Shown here: one piece after another, positions 47,647 through 56,176 of the stretch | How positions within the stretch are numbered: position 1 is the first letter of the stretch | Layout: every line of letters begins with the position of its first letter | Assembly: GCF_000328565.1 (NCBI RefSeq) | Contig: NC_019966.1 | Location: 1,550,001-1,614,000, forward strand | DNA: 64,000 nucleotides | Direction: 5' to 3' | From: Mycobacterium sp. JS623 | Lineage (GTDB): Bacteria > Actinomycetota > Actinomycetes > Mycobacteriales > Mycobacteriaceae | Notes under the pieces: generated by a model | The model's input: the letters and a program-made list of their open reading frames with translations, nothing else | The model's database searches: none | What the model was told of the DNA's origin: nothing | Made by a program: the position numbers and the translations under genes

Positions 47647-48387
47647 CTATGGGACGCGCTCGTGCACGGTCAGGAGCAGATGATCGACTTGGGTTCGCAG
47701 CGAAGCTGTTTCGGCTCTCAGGCGTTCAAGTTCGGTTAGCAGTTGAGCGGCCAGCGCGCGCAGCTTGGTGTTGGTCTGCTGTGATCGCCATCGAAGGAGC
47801 GCAAAGGCTTGTTCATCGCTGATGCCGTAGATGACCCGCAGCGCTCCTTTGGCCTGCTCGATCTCGGCGCGGGCTTCAACGACCTTCGGCAGGGCTTCGT
47901 GGAGGACGTCGCGCCGGTTCTCCTCCATCGCCTGAGTGACGTCGACGTAGTAACCGCGCGTGCCCACGACTTCGCCTGTCTCATCGACGAACTGGTCGGC
48001 GACCACAATCACGCTGTGCTCATCACCCGCGGTGTCGTAGAACCGATGTCTACTGGAAAACGAGCCGCCCGTATGCAGCAGATGGTCGAGGAGATCCTGC
48101 ACCGCCTGGCGGTCGTCGGGATGTTTATGCGACAAGACCAACTCCGTCGTCGGTTCGACCGAGCCCGGCTCATAACCGTGCATTCGGAAGACCTCGTCGG
48201 ACCACTCCCAGCGCTGATCGGCAAACCAGAAGCTAAAGCTTCCTACGCGCGAGGCGGCGCTACCGCCATCTAGGGCCGCGGCGACTCGACGTGCGATTGA
48301 GGCCGCTGTGGGTTGCTGCAGTGTCGTCAGGCACGCGGAGCGAGTGCCATCGTGATCACGCCCATCACGATCCGTGCGCATTGGCAT
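47647..48387 (-). CDS. PAS and ANTAR domain protein
   Basis: A 246-residue regulator. The PAS domain covers about 45-140 (SFWFADQRWEWSDEVFRMHG, HKHPDDRQAVQDLLDHLL). The ANTAR RNA-binding domain follows at about 165-215 (AEIEQAKGALRVIYGISDEQ, ALLRWRSQQTNTKLRALA). ANTAR domains prevent transcription termination by binding double hairpins. ATG 48385-48387 is chosen because GGGAG stands 8 bases upstream; the frame is open to 48429. Targets unknown. Confidence 0.88.
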   Translation of the reverse strand: MPMRTDRDGRDHDGTRSACLTTLQQPTAASIARRVAAALDGGSAASRVGSFSFWFADQRWEWSDEVFRMHGYEPGSVEPTTELVLSHKHPDDRQAVQDLLDHLLHTGGSFSSRHRFYDTAGDEHSVIVVADQFVDETGEVVGTRGYYVDVTQAMEENRRDVLHEALPKVVEARAEIEQAKGALRVIYGISDEQAFALLRWRSQQTNTKLRALAAQLLTELERLRAETASLRTQVDHLLLTVHERVP

Positions 48388-48432
48388 GATGTCACTCCCG
48401 TCCCAAGATTCCCGGTGTTCACTGACCACGGC

Positions 48433-48456
48433 AATCTATGTCTCCGGACATAGATT
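48433..48456. promoter_or_regulatory. Palindrome between ANTAR and MerR genes
   Basis: AATCTATGTC (48433-48442) and GACATAGATT (48447-48456) form a perfect 10-base inverted repeat with a TCCG spacer. It lies between divergent genes and could be the site for the MerR regulator. Confidence 0.55.
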
Positions 48457-48556
48457 TGGTATAGCACCATGAGAGGACTTGTGCAATGCAGTGCATATAT
48501 GTTGCCCTTTACTAGGCACAGATTTCCCATCGATATCGTCAGGACTTGGCACACCC

Positions 48557-48937
48557 ATGGCCACACAGGACACAACGGACAAGGTCAGCAAGGTCGAACC
48601 CCCGCCATCCGACCGCGGGGTCTACGGAATCTCGGTGGCTGCCGAACTGTCCGGAATCAGTGTGCAGTCGCTACGGCTCTACGAGCGTCATGGCCTACTG
48701 ACTCCGGAGCGGAGCGCTGGTGGCACCCGACGCTACAGCGCAGACGACTTGGTGCGGTTGCAGCGCATCGGCGAGCTCGTCGCGGCGGGGGTCAACCTCG
48801 CCGGTGTCGTCCGCATTCTCTCGTTGGAGGACCGCAACGCCGCCCTCGGCGACCGGAATATCGCGCTCGAGGATGACAATGCCGCGCTGCGTGCTGGCAC
48901 CAAGCGCGCCAAAACCCCAAACCGGTCGCGACGGTAG
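48557..48937 (+). CDS. MerR family regulator, HspR-like
   Basis: A 126-residue MerR protein from ATG 48557. The HTH reads YGISVAAELSGISVQSLRLY and ERHGLLTPERSAGGTRRYSA, and the GVNLAGVVRIL dimer motif follows, as in HspR heat-shock repressors. The C-terminus is a charged, heptad-like LEDRNAALGDRNIALEDDNAALRA segment. There is no adjacent dnaK. The ligand or stress is unknown. Confidence 0.87.
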   Translation: MATQDTTDKVSKVEPPPSDRGVYGISVAAELSGISVQSLRLYERHGLLTPERSAGGTRRYSADDLVRLQRIGELVAAGVNLAGVVRILSLEDRNAALGDRNIALEDDNAALRAGTKRAKTPNRSRR

Positions 48938-48960
48938 TCCCGCGCGGACCACAACGTCGG

Positions 48961-49806
48961 TCAGAACTTTGCGACTGCTCCGGCGTCGACGGGTAATGCC
49001 GCGCCCGTGATGTACTGCGACTCGTCGGAGGCAAGAAAAAGGACGGCATTGCTGACTGCTCGGGCTTCGATGATCGGTTTTGGCAGCATGTGAAAGTGCC
49101 CGATCACCTGTGTCGCGTCGGCCATCGTCGGCTCGGTGAGGTCCGGTCGCACGGTGCGACGGAAGTGGTCGTTGTCGAGCATCGGCGTCAGGATGTTGCC
49201 GGGGTGAATCGAATTCACTCTGATCCACTGCGGTGCAAGCTCATTGGCGAGCGAGTGCATCAGGCCGACAACGGCGTGCTTGGCCGAGGCGTAGCCGGCC
49301 ATGTAGCCGCCGCCGCGCAATCCGAGCATCGAGCTCACCAGGATGATCGATCCGCCGCGGCCGTCGGACATGTGGGGCAGAGCTACTTTGACGGTGTGCA
49401 TGACGCCGGTCAGATTGATGTCGAGCGTTGTCTGCCAAGCAGACTCGTCGATCGAGGCGGCAGGGGTGGGGTTGCCGCTGATACCCGCGTTGGCGATGAC
49501 GATATCCGGCCTGCCCAACTGGTCCACGCCCAGCTGCAGCGCGGCGCGCAGGCCCTCGAGGTCTCTGACGTCAGCCTTCGCTGTGACGATGCGCCGATCC
49601 AGCTTCTCGACCAGAGCCGCCGTCTCATCGAGATCCGCCTCCGTCGCGCCCGGATATCCGGCGGCGTCGATGTCGTCACACACGTCGACGGCAATGATGT
49701 CGGCACCTTCCTCTGCGAGCCGGACCGCGTGTTCGCGGCCCTGACCGCGCGCTGCACCCGTGATGAACGCGACCTTGCCGGCCACCCTGCCAACCGTGTT
49801 CGACAT
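48961..49806 (-). CDS. Mycofactocin-type short-chain dehydrogenase
   Basis: A 281-residue SDR: GKVAFITGAARGQGREHAVRLAEEGADIIAVDV, an insertion before the NAG strand, VIANAGISGN, Ser in ILVSSMLGLRGG, and YASAKHAVVG. The N-terminal GAARGQGR with the longer insertion is the pattern of SDRs that keep their nicotinamide bound and use mycofactocin as partner. It is divergent from a WS/DGAT gene. Substrate is probably an alcohol. Confidence 0.87.
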   Translation of the reverse strand: MSNTVGRVAGKVAFITGAARGQGREHAVRLAEEGADIIAVDVCDDIDAAGYPGATEADLDETAALVEKLDRRIVTAKADVRDLEGLRAALQLGVDQLGRPDIVIANAGISGNPTPAASIDESAWQTTLDINLTGVMHTVKVALPHMSDGRGGSIILVSSMLGLRGGGYMAGYASAKHAVVGLMHSLANELAPQWIRVNSIHPGNILTPMLDNDHFRRTVRPDLTEPTMADATQVIGHFHMLPKPIIEARAVSNAVLFLASDESQYITGAALPVDAGAVAKF

Positions 49807-49880
49807 TGTTGCCTCTCGTAGCGAAGGAATAGCCTCTATACCTTGCCCGATTCCTGCGCGGGGTGGGTACCGTCACGTCA

Positions 49881-51251
49881 ATGGAACTGATCTCGCCGAC
49901 CGATTCGATGTTCCTCATCGGTGAGTCCCGTGAACACCCGATGCATGTCGCGGGCCTGCAACTGTTTGAACCGCCCGCGGACAGCGGTCCCGACTTCGTC
50001 CGCGACCTTCACCAGACGATCGTCAAGAACGACGACTTTCAGCCGACTTTTCGAAAGCACCCAGGCAGGCTTCTCGGCGGGATCGCCAACTTCGCCTGGG
50101 CGTTCGACGACGAGGTGGACATCGACTACCACCTACGTAGGTCGGCGGTGCCGAGGCCAGGCCGGATTCGTGAGCTGCTCGAGCTGACGTCGCGGTGGCA
50201 CGGCACACTACTCGACCGGCACCGGCCGTTGTGGGAGACGCATCTCGTCGAGGGCCTCGAAGACGGCCGCTTCGCCGTCTACTCCAAGATCCATCACGCG
50301 CTGCTCGACGGTATCTCCGCGCAACGCCTGACCATCCGGTCGATGACAACCGATCCTGACGACCGCGAGATCCGGGTGCCGTGGACACTCGGCCCGAAGC
50401 GCGCAGCGAAGGAACCGGGGCAGTCACGGTCAGCGTTGCAGTCGATCACCGGCGCGGTCGGTTCGGTCGCCTCGCTGGCCCCCTCCACTCTTTCAGTCGC
50501 GAGGGCCGCGCTGCTGGAACAGCAACTGACCCTGCCGTTTCGCGCGCCCAAGACGATGTTCAACGTGCCGATCGGGGGAGCGCGGCGGGTAGCCGCTCAG
50601 TCGTGGCCGCTCGCGCGGATCCGTGCCATCAAGTCCGCCGCCGGCGTCACCGTCAACGACGTGGTGCTGGCCATGTGCTCGGGAGCGCTTCGCGCATACC
50701 TCATCGAAAGCAACGCACTGCCCGAAAACCCTTTGGTGGCAATGGTTCCGGTCAGCTTGCGCACGGCCGACGAGCAGGATGCCGGCGGCAACATGGTCGG
50801 CACCATTCTGTGCAACCTCGCCACCGACACCGCCGACCCCGCCAAGCGACTCGAAGCGATCAACACGTCCATGCGCGACAACAAAAAGGTGTTCGCCGAG
50901 CTGCCCCGACCCCAGGCGCTCGCGTTGTCTGCGTTCCTGATGTCGGGTATTGCATTGGCGTTGGTACCCGGGTTCGTGTCGTCGGCGCCGCCGCCGTTCA
51001 ACATCGTCATCTCCAACGTTCCCGGTGCGCGCGAACCGATGTACTGGAAAGGCGCCCGCCTGGACGGCAACTATCCGCTGTCCATCGCGTTGGACGGGCA
51101 AGCCCTGAACATCACGCTGACCAACACCGCCGACAACCTCGACTTCGGCCTCGTCGGCTGCCGCCGCAGCGTTCCACACCTGCAGCGCTTGCTGATTCAC
51201 CTCGAGGACTCGTTGACGGACTTGGAGCAAGCCGTCGGAATCGCGAGCTGA
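49881..51251 (+). CDS. WS/DGAT family wax ester synthase/diacylglycerol acyltransferase
   Basis: A 456-residue acyltransferase. The catalytic motif HHALLDG appears in YSKIHHALLDGISAQ near residue 135. ATG 49881 (MELISPTDSMFLIGES) is preferred; GTG 49863 is possible. The C-terminal half has FNVPIGGARRVAAQSWPLARIRAI and VVLAMCSGALR, as in other Tgs enzymes. It makes triacylglycerol or wax ester from acyl-CoA. The next membrane gene overlaps its stop by one base. Confidence 0.92.
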   Translation: MELISPTDSMFLIGESREHPMHVAGLQLFEPPADSGPDFVRDLHQTIVKNDDFQPTFRKHPGRLLGGIANFAWAFDDEVDIDYHLRRSAVPRPGRIRELLELTSRWHGTLLDRHRPLWETHLVEGLEDGRFAVYSKIHHALLDGISAQRLTIRSMTTDPDDREIRVPWTLGPKRAAKEPGQSRSALQSITGAVGSVASLAPSTLSVARAALLEQQLTLPFRAPKTMFNVPIGGARRVAAQSWPLARIRAIKSAAGVTVNDVVLAMCSGALRAYLIESNALPENPLVAMVPVSLRTADEQDAGGNMVGTILCNLATDTADPAKRLEAINTSMRDNKKVFAELPRPQALALSAFLMSGIALALVPGFVSSAPPPFNIVISNVPGAREPMYWKGARLDGNYPLSIALDGQALNITLTNTADNLDFGLVGCRRSVPHLQRLLIHLEDSLTDLEQAVGIAS

Positions 51252-51994
51252 TGTTGTCACTGGCCACGCAGCGGGAGTTCACGGCGTACGGGCCGTCGCA
51301 CTTGGTCGTGCTCGCCATATTCGCTGTGGGCGCTGTGCTTCTGGTCTGGATCGGGCGACGGCAGAGCGAAGCGCAAGCCCGCGTCCTTGGCCGCGTGCTG
51401 GCGGTTCTACTCATCGCGGCGTACGCGGTGGCGTTGGTGTACAAGCTGATCCGACCCGACATCCAAACCTCGGTGCCGCTGCAGCTGTGCGACGTCGCCG
51501 AGCTCGCGGCGGCCTACGCGCTGTGGTCCCAACGGCATTGGGCCTTCGCGCTGGCCTATTACTGGGGGCTGCTGCTGAGCTCGCAAGCGTTGATCACCCC
51601 TGACGTCGGCACGCCGGCCGAAGGTGCGCCGGATTTTCCCCACCATCTTTTCCTCACGTTTTTCACGCTGCACGTCCTCGTCGTGTGGGCCGCCATCTAT
51701 CTCACGTGGGGGCAACGAAACCGGCCGAGCTGGCGTGATTACCGCTTCACGGTCGGAGTGACCTTCCTGTGGGCGGCGTTCACGTTCATCTTCAACGCGA
51801 TAACGGGAACGAACTACGGCTACCTCAACCGCAAGCCGCCCACTGCATCCGTGCTTGATGTCTTGGGTCCGTGGCCGATTTATCTGCTGACCGAGATCGC
51901 GATCGTCCTTGCCGTGTGGGCGCTGATGACGTGGCCGTGGCAGCGCAGGTCAGTCACCGAGCCGACCGTGCGAAGCCGCGCGCAAGAGATCTGA
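51251..51994 (+). CDS. TIGR02206 (YwaF) family membrane protein
   Basis: A 247-residue integral membrane protein with about six helices. Segments are FTAYGPSHLVVLAIFAVGAV, PLQLCDVAELAAAYAL, ALITPDVGTPAEGAPDFPHHLFLTFF and NAITGTNYGYLNRKPPT. The ATG overlaps the WS/DGAT stop (TGATG), so the two are co-translated. Function of the family is unknown. Confidence 0.88.
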   Translation: MLSLATQREFTAYGPSHLVVLAIFAVGAVLLVWIGRRQSEAQARVLGRVLAVLLIAAYAVALVYKLIRPDIQTSVPLQLCDVAELAAAYALWSQRHWAFALAYYWGLLLSSQALITPDVGTPAEGAPDFPHHLFLTFFTLHVLVVWAAIYLTWGQRNRPSWRDYRFTVGVTFLWAAFTFIFNAITGTNYGYLNRKPPTASVLDVLGPWPIYLLTEIAIVLAVWALMTWPWQRRSVTEPTVRSRAQEI

Positions 51995-52187
51995 ACGTGA
52001 CGAGCTTGCGATACCTGCCGCGGGTGACCGTTGCCGCCGTCAACCCGGTGAGGACGCCGAGGATGAAGTAACCGCGGGCTCGCCTTTTCTTCCGCAGAAT
52101 CCACGCCGACGCGAGGAAGCCACACATCGCGCCGGTGCCGGCGATCGCCGCGAGCAGAAGCAGTTGCAGCGGTCCGGCCGCACTCAT
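51954..52187 (-). CDS. Small hypothetical membrane protein
   Basis: A 77-residue protein with two hydrophobic stretches (LQLLLLAAIAGTGAMCGFLASAW, residues 7-30, and GYFILGVLTGLTAATV, 39-54), each followed by basic residues (RKKRRAR; RGRYRK). It converges on and overlaps the YwaF-like gene by 41 bases. Family unknown; composition supports a real gene. Confidence 0.68.
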   Translation of the reverse strand: MSAAGPLQLLLLAAIAGTGAMCGFLASAWILRKKRRARGYFILGVLTGLTAATVTRGRYRKLVTFRSLARGFARSAR

Positions 52188-52261
52188 GTGGCGACCTAAT
52201 CACCTTGGTCGTCAATGCGGAAGCGCACAGCCGTTGTCGTGACCAAACCGAGGGTCTGGCG

Positions 52262-53065
52262 TTACACGAAGTCCGAGCCCCCGTCGACGTTCACCGTTGC
52301 CCCCGTGACGTATCCGTTGCGTTTCGACACCAGGTAAGCCGTGATCGACGCAATTTCCTCCGGAAGGCCGGCGCGGCCGAGATCGCACGGCTGGTGGAAG
52401 TGCCTGTCGATCCACGTCATCACATCGTGCGGATTCGACGCATCAAGACCGTCGGCAGCGAGAATGTCCTTGAGGTTTTCGGTGAAGCTCGCGGTCACGA
52501 TGGTGCCCGGGCACACGCAGTTGACCAGAATGCCATCCTTGGCAAGGCTTTTGGACAAGTTCTTGGTGACGCTGGACAGTGCGGCCTTTGACGCGGTGTA
52601 GGCGACGATCCGTGGATTCTGCCGCTGAATGGAATGCGCGGACAGGGTCACGATGCGCGCCCAGTCGGCCGCGCGCAGCATAGGCAGTGCAGCACGAATT
52701 GAGCGCACACCCGACATGGTCCCGAGCGCGAAGGCAGCATCCCAATCGCTGTCGTCCATGTCCTCGAAATACCCATCGCCGGGGCCGATCGTGTGCACCA
52801 GGCTGTTGAGTTGACCCCACAGATCGGCGACGAAAGCAAACCCCGCAACGATGGACGCGGGATCGGCCATGTCTACCCTGATGCCCACGGCATCAGGAGC
52901 GCCTGCGGCCCTGAGTTTTTCCACTGCAGCATCGAGCGCGGCGGCGCCGCGCGCCATCACAGCGACGCTGGCTCCCTCGGCTGCCAAGGTTTCAGCGATG
53001 GCCAACCCCATGCCCTTACTTCCGCCTGTGACGACGGCTGTTGATCCGGCTAGCCCTAGGTCCAT
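52262..53065 (-). CDS. Short-chain dehydrogenase/reductase of the DUF1214 operon
   Basis: A 267-residue SDR from ATG 53063-53065 (MDLGLAGSTAVVTGGSKGMG), with GGAGGAA 8 bases upstream deciding the start. NAD(P) loop TGGSKGMG, Ser in VTLSAHSIQRQNPR, and YTASKAALSSV carry the catalytic residues. It overlaps the TetR gene by 10 bases and is the last gene of a four-gene operon. The alcohol substrate is unknown. Confidence 0.91.
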   Translation of the reverse strand: MDLGLAGSTAVVTGGSKGMGLAIAETLAAEGASVAVMARGAAALDAAVEKLRAAGAPDAVGIRVDMADPASIVAGFAFVADLWGQLNSLVHTIGPGDGYFEDMDDSDWDAAFALGTMSGVRSIRAALPMLRAADWARIVTLSAHSIQRQNPRIVAYTASKAALSSVTKNLSKSLAKDGILVNCVCPGTIVTASFTENLKDILAADGLDASNPHDVMTWIDRHFHQPCDLGRAGLPEEIASITAYLVSKRNGYVTGATVNVDGGSDFV

Positions 53066-53691
53066 CGCGGTTCCTCCATGACTCCCAAGCCGCGCAAACA
53101 AAATCGGAGTGTGCGTTCTCGGACCTCCGCGCGCTCGCAATCGCCTGTTGCCCATTGCCGTTCGGTGCATGCCCACACCACACCCTGGATCGACTGTGCC
53201 GCACTTGTGGCTTCGACATCGTGGAACACACCCTGCTCCAGACCCTGTTGAATCTGGTCGATGAGTGGCTCCAGCATCTCGGCGTAGGCCGGTTGGATCA
53301 GCTCCGGCGCTGCGAAACTCTGCGATTGTGCCTCCAGCGACATGCGGCGCAGATCGGTTTTGATGCTCTGGCTGAACGCGAGGTCCAGACGTCCGTCTAT
53401 CCAGGAGGCAACAGCGTCGGCCGGATCGCTGGCGACCGCCATTTTCCGTTTAAGCCTTCGCTTTTCAGTTTTCGCCATGTCCAGAAAGACCGCAGCTACC
53501 AGCTCGTCCTTCGATTCGAAATGGCGATAGAACGCGCGAGTGCTCAGTTGAGCGCGTTGGAGGACTGCAGCGATGCTCAGTCCCTGGACCCCGTGCTCGC
53601 GCAGGGCGGCCGACGCTGCGGCCAGGAGCGCCCTGCGCGTATCGGGATCGGGAGCGAGCTTACTTCGCCGCCGCGTCGCTGGGGCGTTCAT
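53056..53691 (-). CDS. TetR family regulator of the DUF1214 operon
   Basis: A 211-residue regulator from ATG 53689-53691 (MNAPATRRRSKLAPDPDTRR). HTH: ASAALREHGVQGLSIAAVLQRAQLSTRAFYRHFESKDELVAAV. It overlaps the sulfotransferase stop as ATGA and the next SDR. It probably binds the palindrome at 56087-56113 at the head of the operon. Confidence 0.91.
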   Translation of the reverse strand: MNAPATRRRSKLAPDPDTRRALLAAASAALREHGVQGLSIAAVLQRAQLSTRAFYRHFESKDELVAAVFLDMAKTEKRRLKRKMAVASDPADAVASWIDGRLDLAFSQSIKTDLRRMSLEAQSQSFAAPELIQPAYAEMLEPLIDQIQQGLEQGVFHDVEATSAAQSIQGVVWACTERQWATGDCERAEVRERTLRFCLRGLGVMEEPRWT

Positions 53692-54833
53692 CCGGTTGCG
53701 TCGTACGTGTGTAGGTACTCCGTAAACCGTTCTCGAACTCCTTCTGGGGTGAGGCCGAAGTCGGCCAGTTCGTAGTCGTGCGCGCCGCGCGCACCCGGCC
53801 TGTGCTCGGCGGCCCACCGCGCGACCGAATCGGCGGCCGCTTCGGAGAACACCAAGCCAAGGGATTCGTAACTTGATCGCAGGGTGCTCACCGGATTCGA
53901 CTGCAGCTCCGCGAACGCGACATCGGAAAACCGTTCCTCGCCAACACGTTTGCGGAAGTCCATCGCCCGGCGGACAGCCTCGGCCCAACTGTCGAGTTGC
54001 TCTGCACCGAGTTCCACCGGGTCATCGCGATCGCTGCTCCAGCTACGAACGTAACGGATGAGGCTGCAGACCGAACCCATCACCTTGGCAGGATCGCGAT
54101 GGCTCCACATGAACTTTGCCTCGGGGTACGCCTCGACGAGCGCATCGAGCGCGAACATGTGTACAGGTGTCTTGAGGTGCCACAGGGCCGGTGGGCAGTG
54201 CCACTGCAGAAGTTTGAGCACCCGGCGATGGAACGTGTACGTCTCGCGCATATCGCAATCCATCAGCCAGGCCAGATAACTCGGTACACGCACCGCGCCA
54301 TCGAAGTGGAAGGTGCGAAAGCTCATCCCCATGAGGTCTTGGCATTCCGTCGCGGCCGTCGCCTCCGAGTTGTAGAGCATCCTCATCAACGGGAACATCT
54401 CGTCCATCAACTTCAGGCCGGCTTCGGCCTGCGCGATGCGGGGGTCGGTGTACTGCGTTGCGGCCTCCGGCGGCGGGGTCGGAGCCTGCGACTCCCACAT
54501 CCGTAGCGACCGGAATTGAGGGTCGGCGGCCACCAATTGACTGAGAGCCGTTGTGCCCGTGCGCGGTAGTCCAATGACGAAGACGGGGCCGCCCACCACC
54601 TCTTTATCGATTTCGGGATGCCGGGTATAGGTGTCCTCGATCTTGAGGCGCTGGATGAGAGCGTTGCTGATCGTGGCGTGTTGGATCACCGTGCCCATCT
54701 CGGACAGCTCGGCTTCGGAATTCAACGCCTCGACTGTGCGCTCGAGTCCCTCCCGGTAGTAGGGCGATCCGAAGTCGTCGAGGCCTGTCGCTGCGCGGGC
54801 ACCCTCTTCCAATTCGTCTGCGCTGAATGTCAT
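53688..54833 (-). CDS. Sulfotransferase family protein
   Basis: A 381-residue protein. The PAPS-binding P-loop is VFVIGLPRTGTTALSQLVA near residue 85. KFMWSHRDPAKVMGSVCSL contains the 3'-phosphate loop (Arg, Ser). It is the mycobacterial sulfotransferase_3-like type, which may sulfate lipids or sterols, though this needs experiment. It overlaps the DUF1214 gene and the TetR gene by 4 bases each. Confidence 0.87.
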   Translation of the reverse strand: MTFSADELEEGARAATGLDDFGSPYYREGLERTVEALNSEAELSEMGTVIQHATISNALIQRLKIEDTYTRHPEIDKEVVGGPVFVIGLPRTGTTALSQLVAADPQFRSLRMWESQAPTPPPEAATQYTDPRIAQAEAGLKLMDEMFPLMRMLYNSEATAATECQDLMGMSFRTFHFDGAVRVPSYLAWLMDCDMRETYTFHRRVLKLLQWHCPPALWHLKTPVHMFALDALVEAYPEAKFMWSHRDPAKVMGSVCSLIRYVRSWSSDRDDPVELGAEQLDSWAEAVRRAMDFRKRVGEERFSDVAFAELQSNPVSTLRSSYESLGLVFSEAAADSVARWAAEHRPGARGAHDYELADFGLTPEGVRERFTEYLHTYDATG

Positions 54834-56056
54834 TTCGCGAACCTCTCGTGCACCGCGCGACGGCGGCGGGCAAGGACAGCTGAGCGCTCAGCGGCGGTCA
54901 CCCGCGTGGTGTCTGCCGGCAACGAGGATGCGACCTTGTCGAAGGGGACCACCCGAGCGAGGGGTGTCGGTGCCGTCGTGGTGCGCACGCAACGAAGGAT
55001 CATTGCGCCATTGCTGTGGCCTGCGGTGTCGAGCCAGTTCGCAATTCCGGGGTCGCGTTCGCACACCACCACACGAACCAGACCGTCGGCGTCCGTGCAG
55101 ACCTGGTGGCCGTTGAGACTCGATTGGTGGCGCCCGTAGTGGATGGTCTCCCACCACGGGTTGCCGAGCGAATAACTCCAGTAAACACCTTGCGGAGGTT
55201 CAACTTCGAGGATCAGCGCCTCATCGGCAGCGATTTCCCAGCGACCGATGACGGGTCTGTTTTCGGCTGCCGCTCCCATCGCGGTGTGGTCGATCGGGGG
55301 TAGAAAGCCGTTCGCCGGCGCCGCCCCGCCGAACTGGAGAAAGAACTGCAGGTTGTCGTGCACAAAGTCGCCGAGCGCGACGAGTTGACGCGACACAAGG
55401 GCATCCGGACTGACGGTGGACTGTTCGCGGATGACGCCTTCGCCGAGCCTGTCGATTCGCAGAGAGGACGCCACCTCGGTGTCCCAGTCGTAAAAGAAGT
55501 GGCGCACTGTCAAAGTCGGATGATCGCCTTCGATCCGCATCCAGTTCCCGGGGCGCTCCTCGGCAGAGAGGATCACCTCGAAGTTGCCATCCGCGTCCAC
55601 CTCGAGTTCGTCGACCAATTCGTTTGCGGTCGACACGATTCCGTTCATCGTCTGCAAGCCGACATAGCGAGCGGTGCCACGGTTGCCGGATAGCCGGTAG
55701 GTTTCACCGCCTCGCAACGATGCGCGGGTGTAGATGCAGTCCGGGCATTCCATGCCCCACGTGATCACATCGTCAGTGGTGGCGCGCTGCACCGACAGAA
55801 TCGGCTCCGGATCGAACCGCAGCGCCTCGTCGACGCCGGCGGCGAGCAGTACCAACAGATGGCGCATGCCTGACGCGAAGTCGACCTCATTTCGGGCTGC
55901 TGGATCGGACTCGACGATCCGTGCGGCGCCCTCGAGCTTGCGAAGCAGATATGCCCACGCTGCCGATAACCCCATGTCGTCGCCGGCGCTGCCCGTCAAT
56001 GACGCCTCCGCAATCGAGTGCGGTAACCAGGCCAATGGCTTCTGCTCCACGCTCAC
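54830..56056 (-). CDS. DUF1214 domain protein
   Basis: A 408-residue protein. The C-terminal DUF1214 core is YWSYSLGNPWWETIHYGRHQ followed by SLNGHQVCTDADGLVRVVV and DPGIANWLDTAGHSNGAMIL. The middle has RGGETYRLSGNRGTARYVGL. No signal peptide. Often found beside steroid or lipid catabolic genes in mycobacteria. It is the first gene of the operon with sulfotransferase, TetR and SDR. Biochemical role unknown. Confidence 0.85.
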   Translation of the reverse strand: MSVEQKPLAWLPHSIAEASLTGSAGDDMGLSAAWAYLLRKLEGAARIVESDPAARNEVDFASGMRHLLVLLAAGVDEALRFDPEPILSVQRATTDDVITWGMECPDCIYTRASLRGGETYRLSGNRGTARYVGLQTMNGIVSTANELVDELEVDADGNFEVILSAEERPGNWMRIEGDHPTLTVRHFFYDWDTEVASSLRIDRLGEGVIREQSTVSPDALVSRQLVALGDFVHDNLQFFLQFGGAAPANGFLPPIDHTAMGAAAENRPVIGRWEIAADEALILEVEPPQGVYWSYSLGNPWWETIHYGRHQSSLNGHQVCTDADGLVRVVVCERDPGIANWLDTAGHSNGAMILRCVRTTTAPTPLARVVPFDKVASSLPADTTRVTAAERSAVLARRRRAVHERFAK

Positions 56057-56086
56057 GCGGCCTCCGCTCCGAGGATCTAGATCTGC

Positions 56087-56113
56087 TTATCTGAGAACAG
56101 CGTTTTCAGATAA
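56087..56113 (-). promoter_or_regulatory. Operator upstream of DUF1214 operon
   Basis: TTATCTGAGAAC (56087-56098) and GTTTTCAGATAA (56102-56113) form an inverted repeat (11 of 12 pairs) with an AGC spacer, 31 bases before the DUF1214 start. The TetR within the operon is the probable binder. Confidence 0.75.
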
Positions 56114-56176
56114 CGTGGCATCACTATTACAGTGACGGCCGGAAGTGTCAACGTCGAGCCGTCGAGGGAGATACCC

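Noticed and set aside
50381..51250. Upstream extension of the YwaF-like frame
   Set aside because: It is a shifted shadow within the WS/DGAT gene; the ATG at 51251 is the real start.
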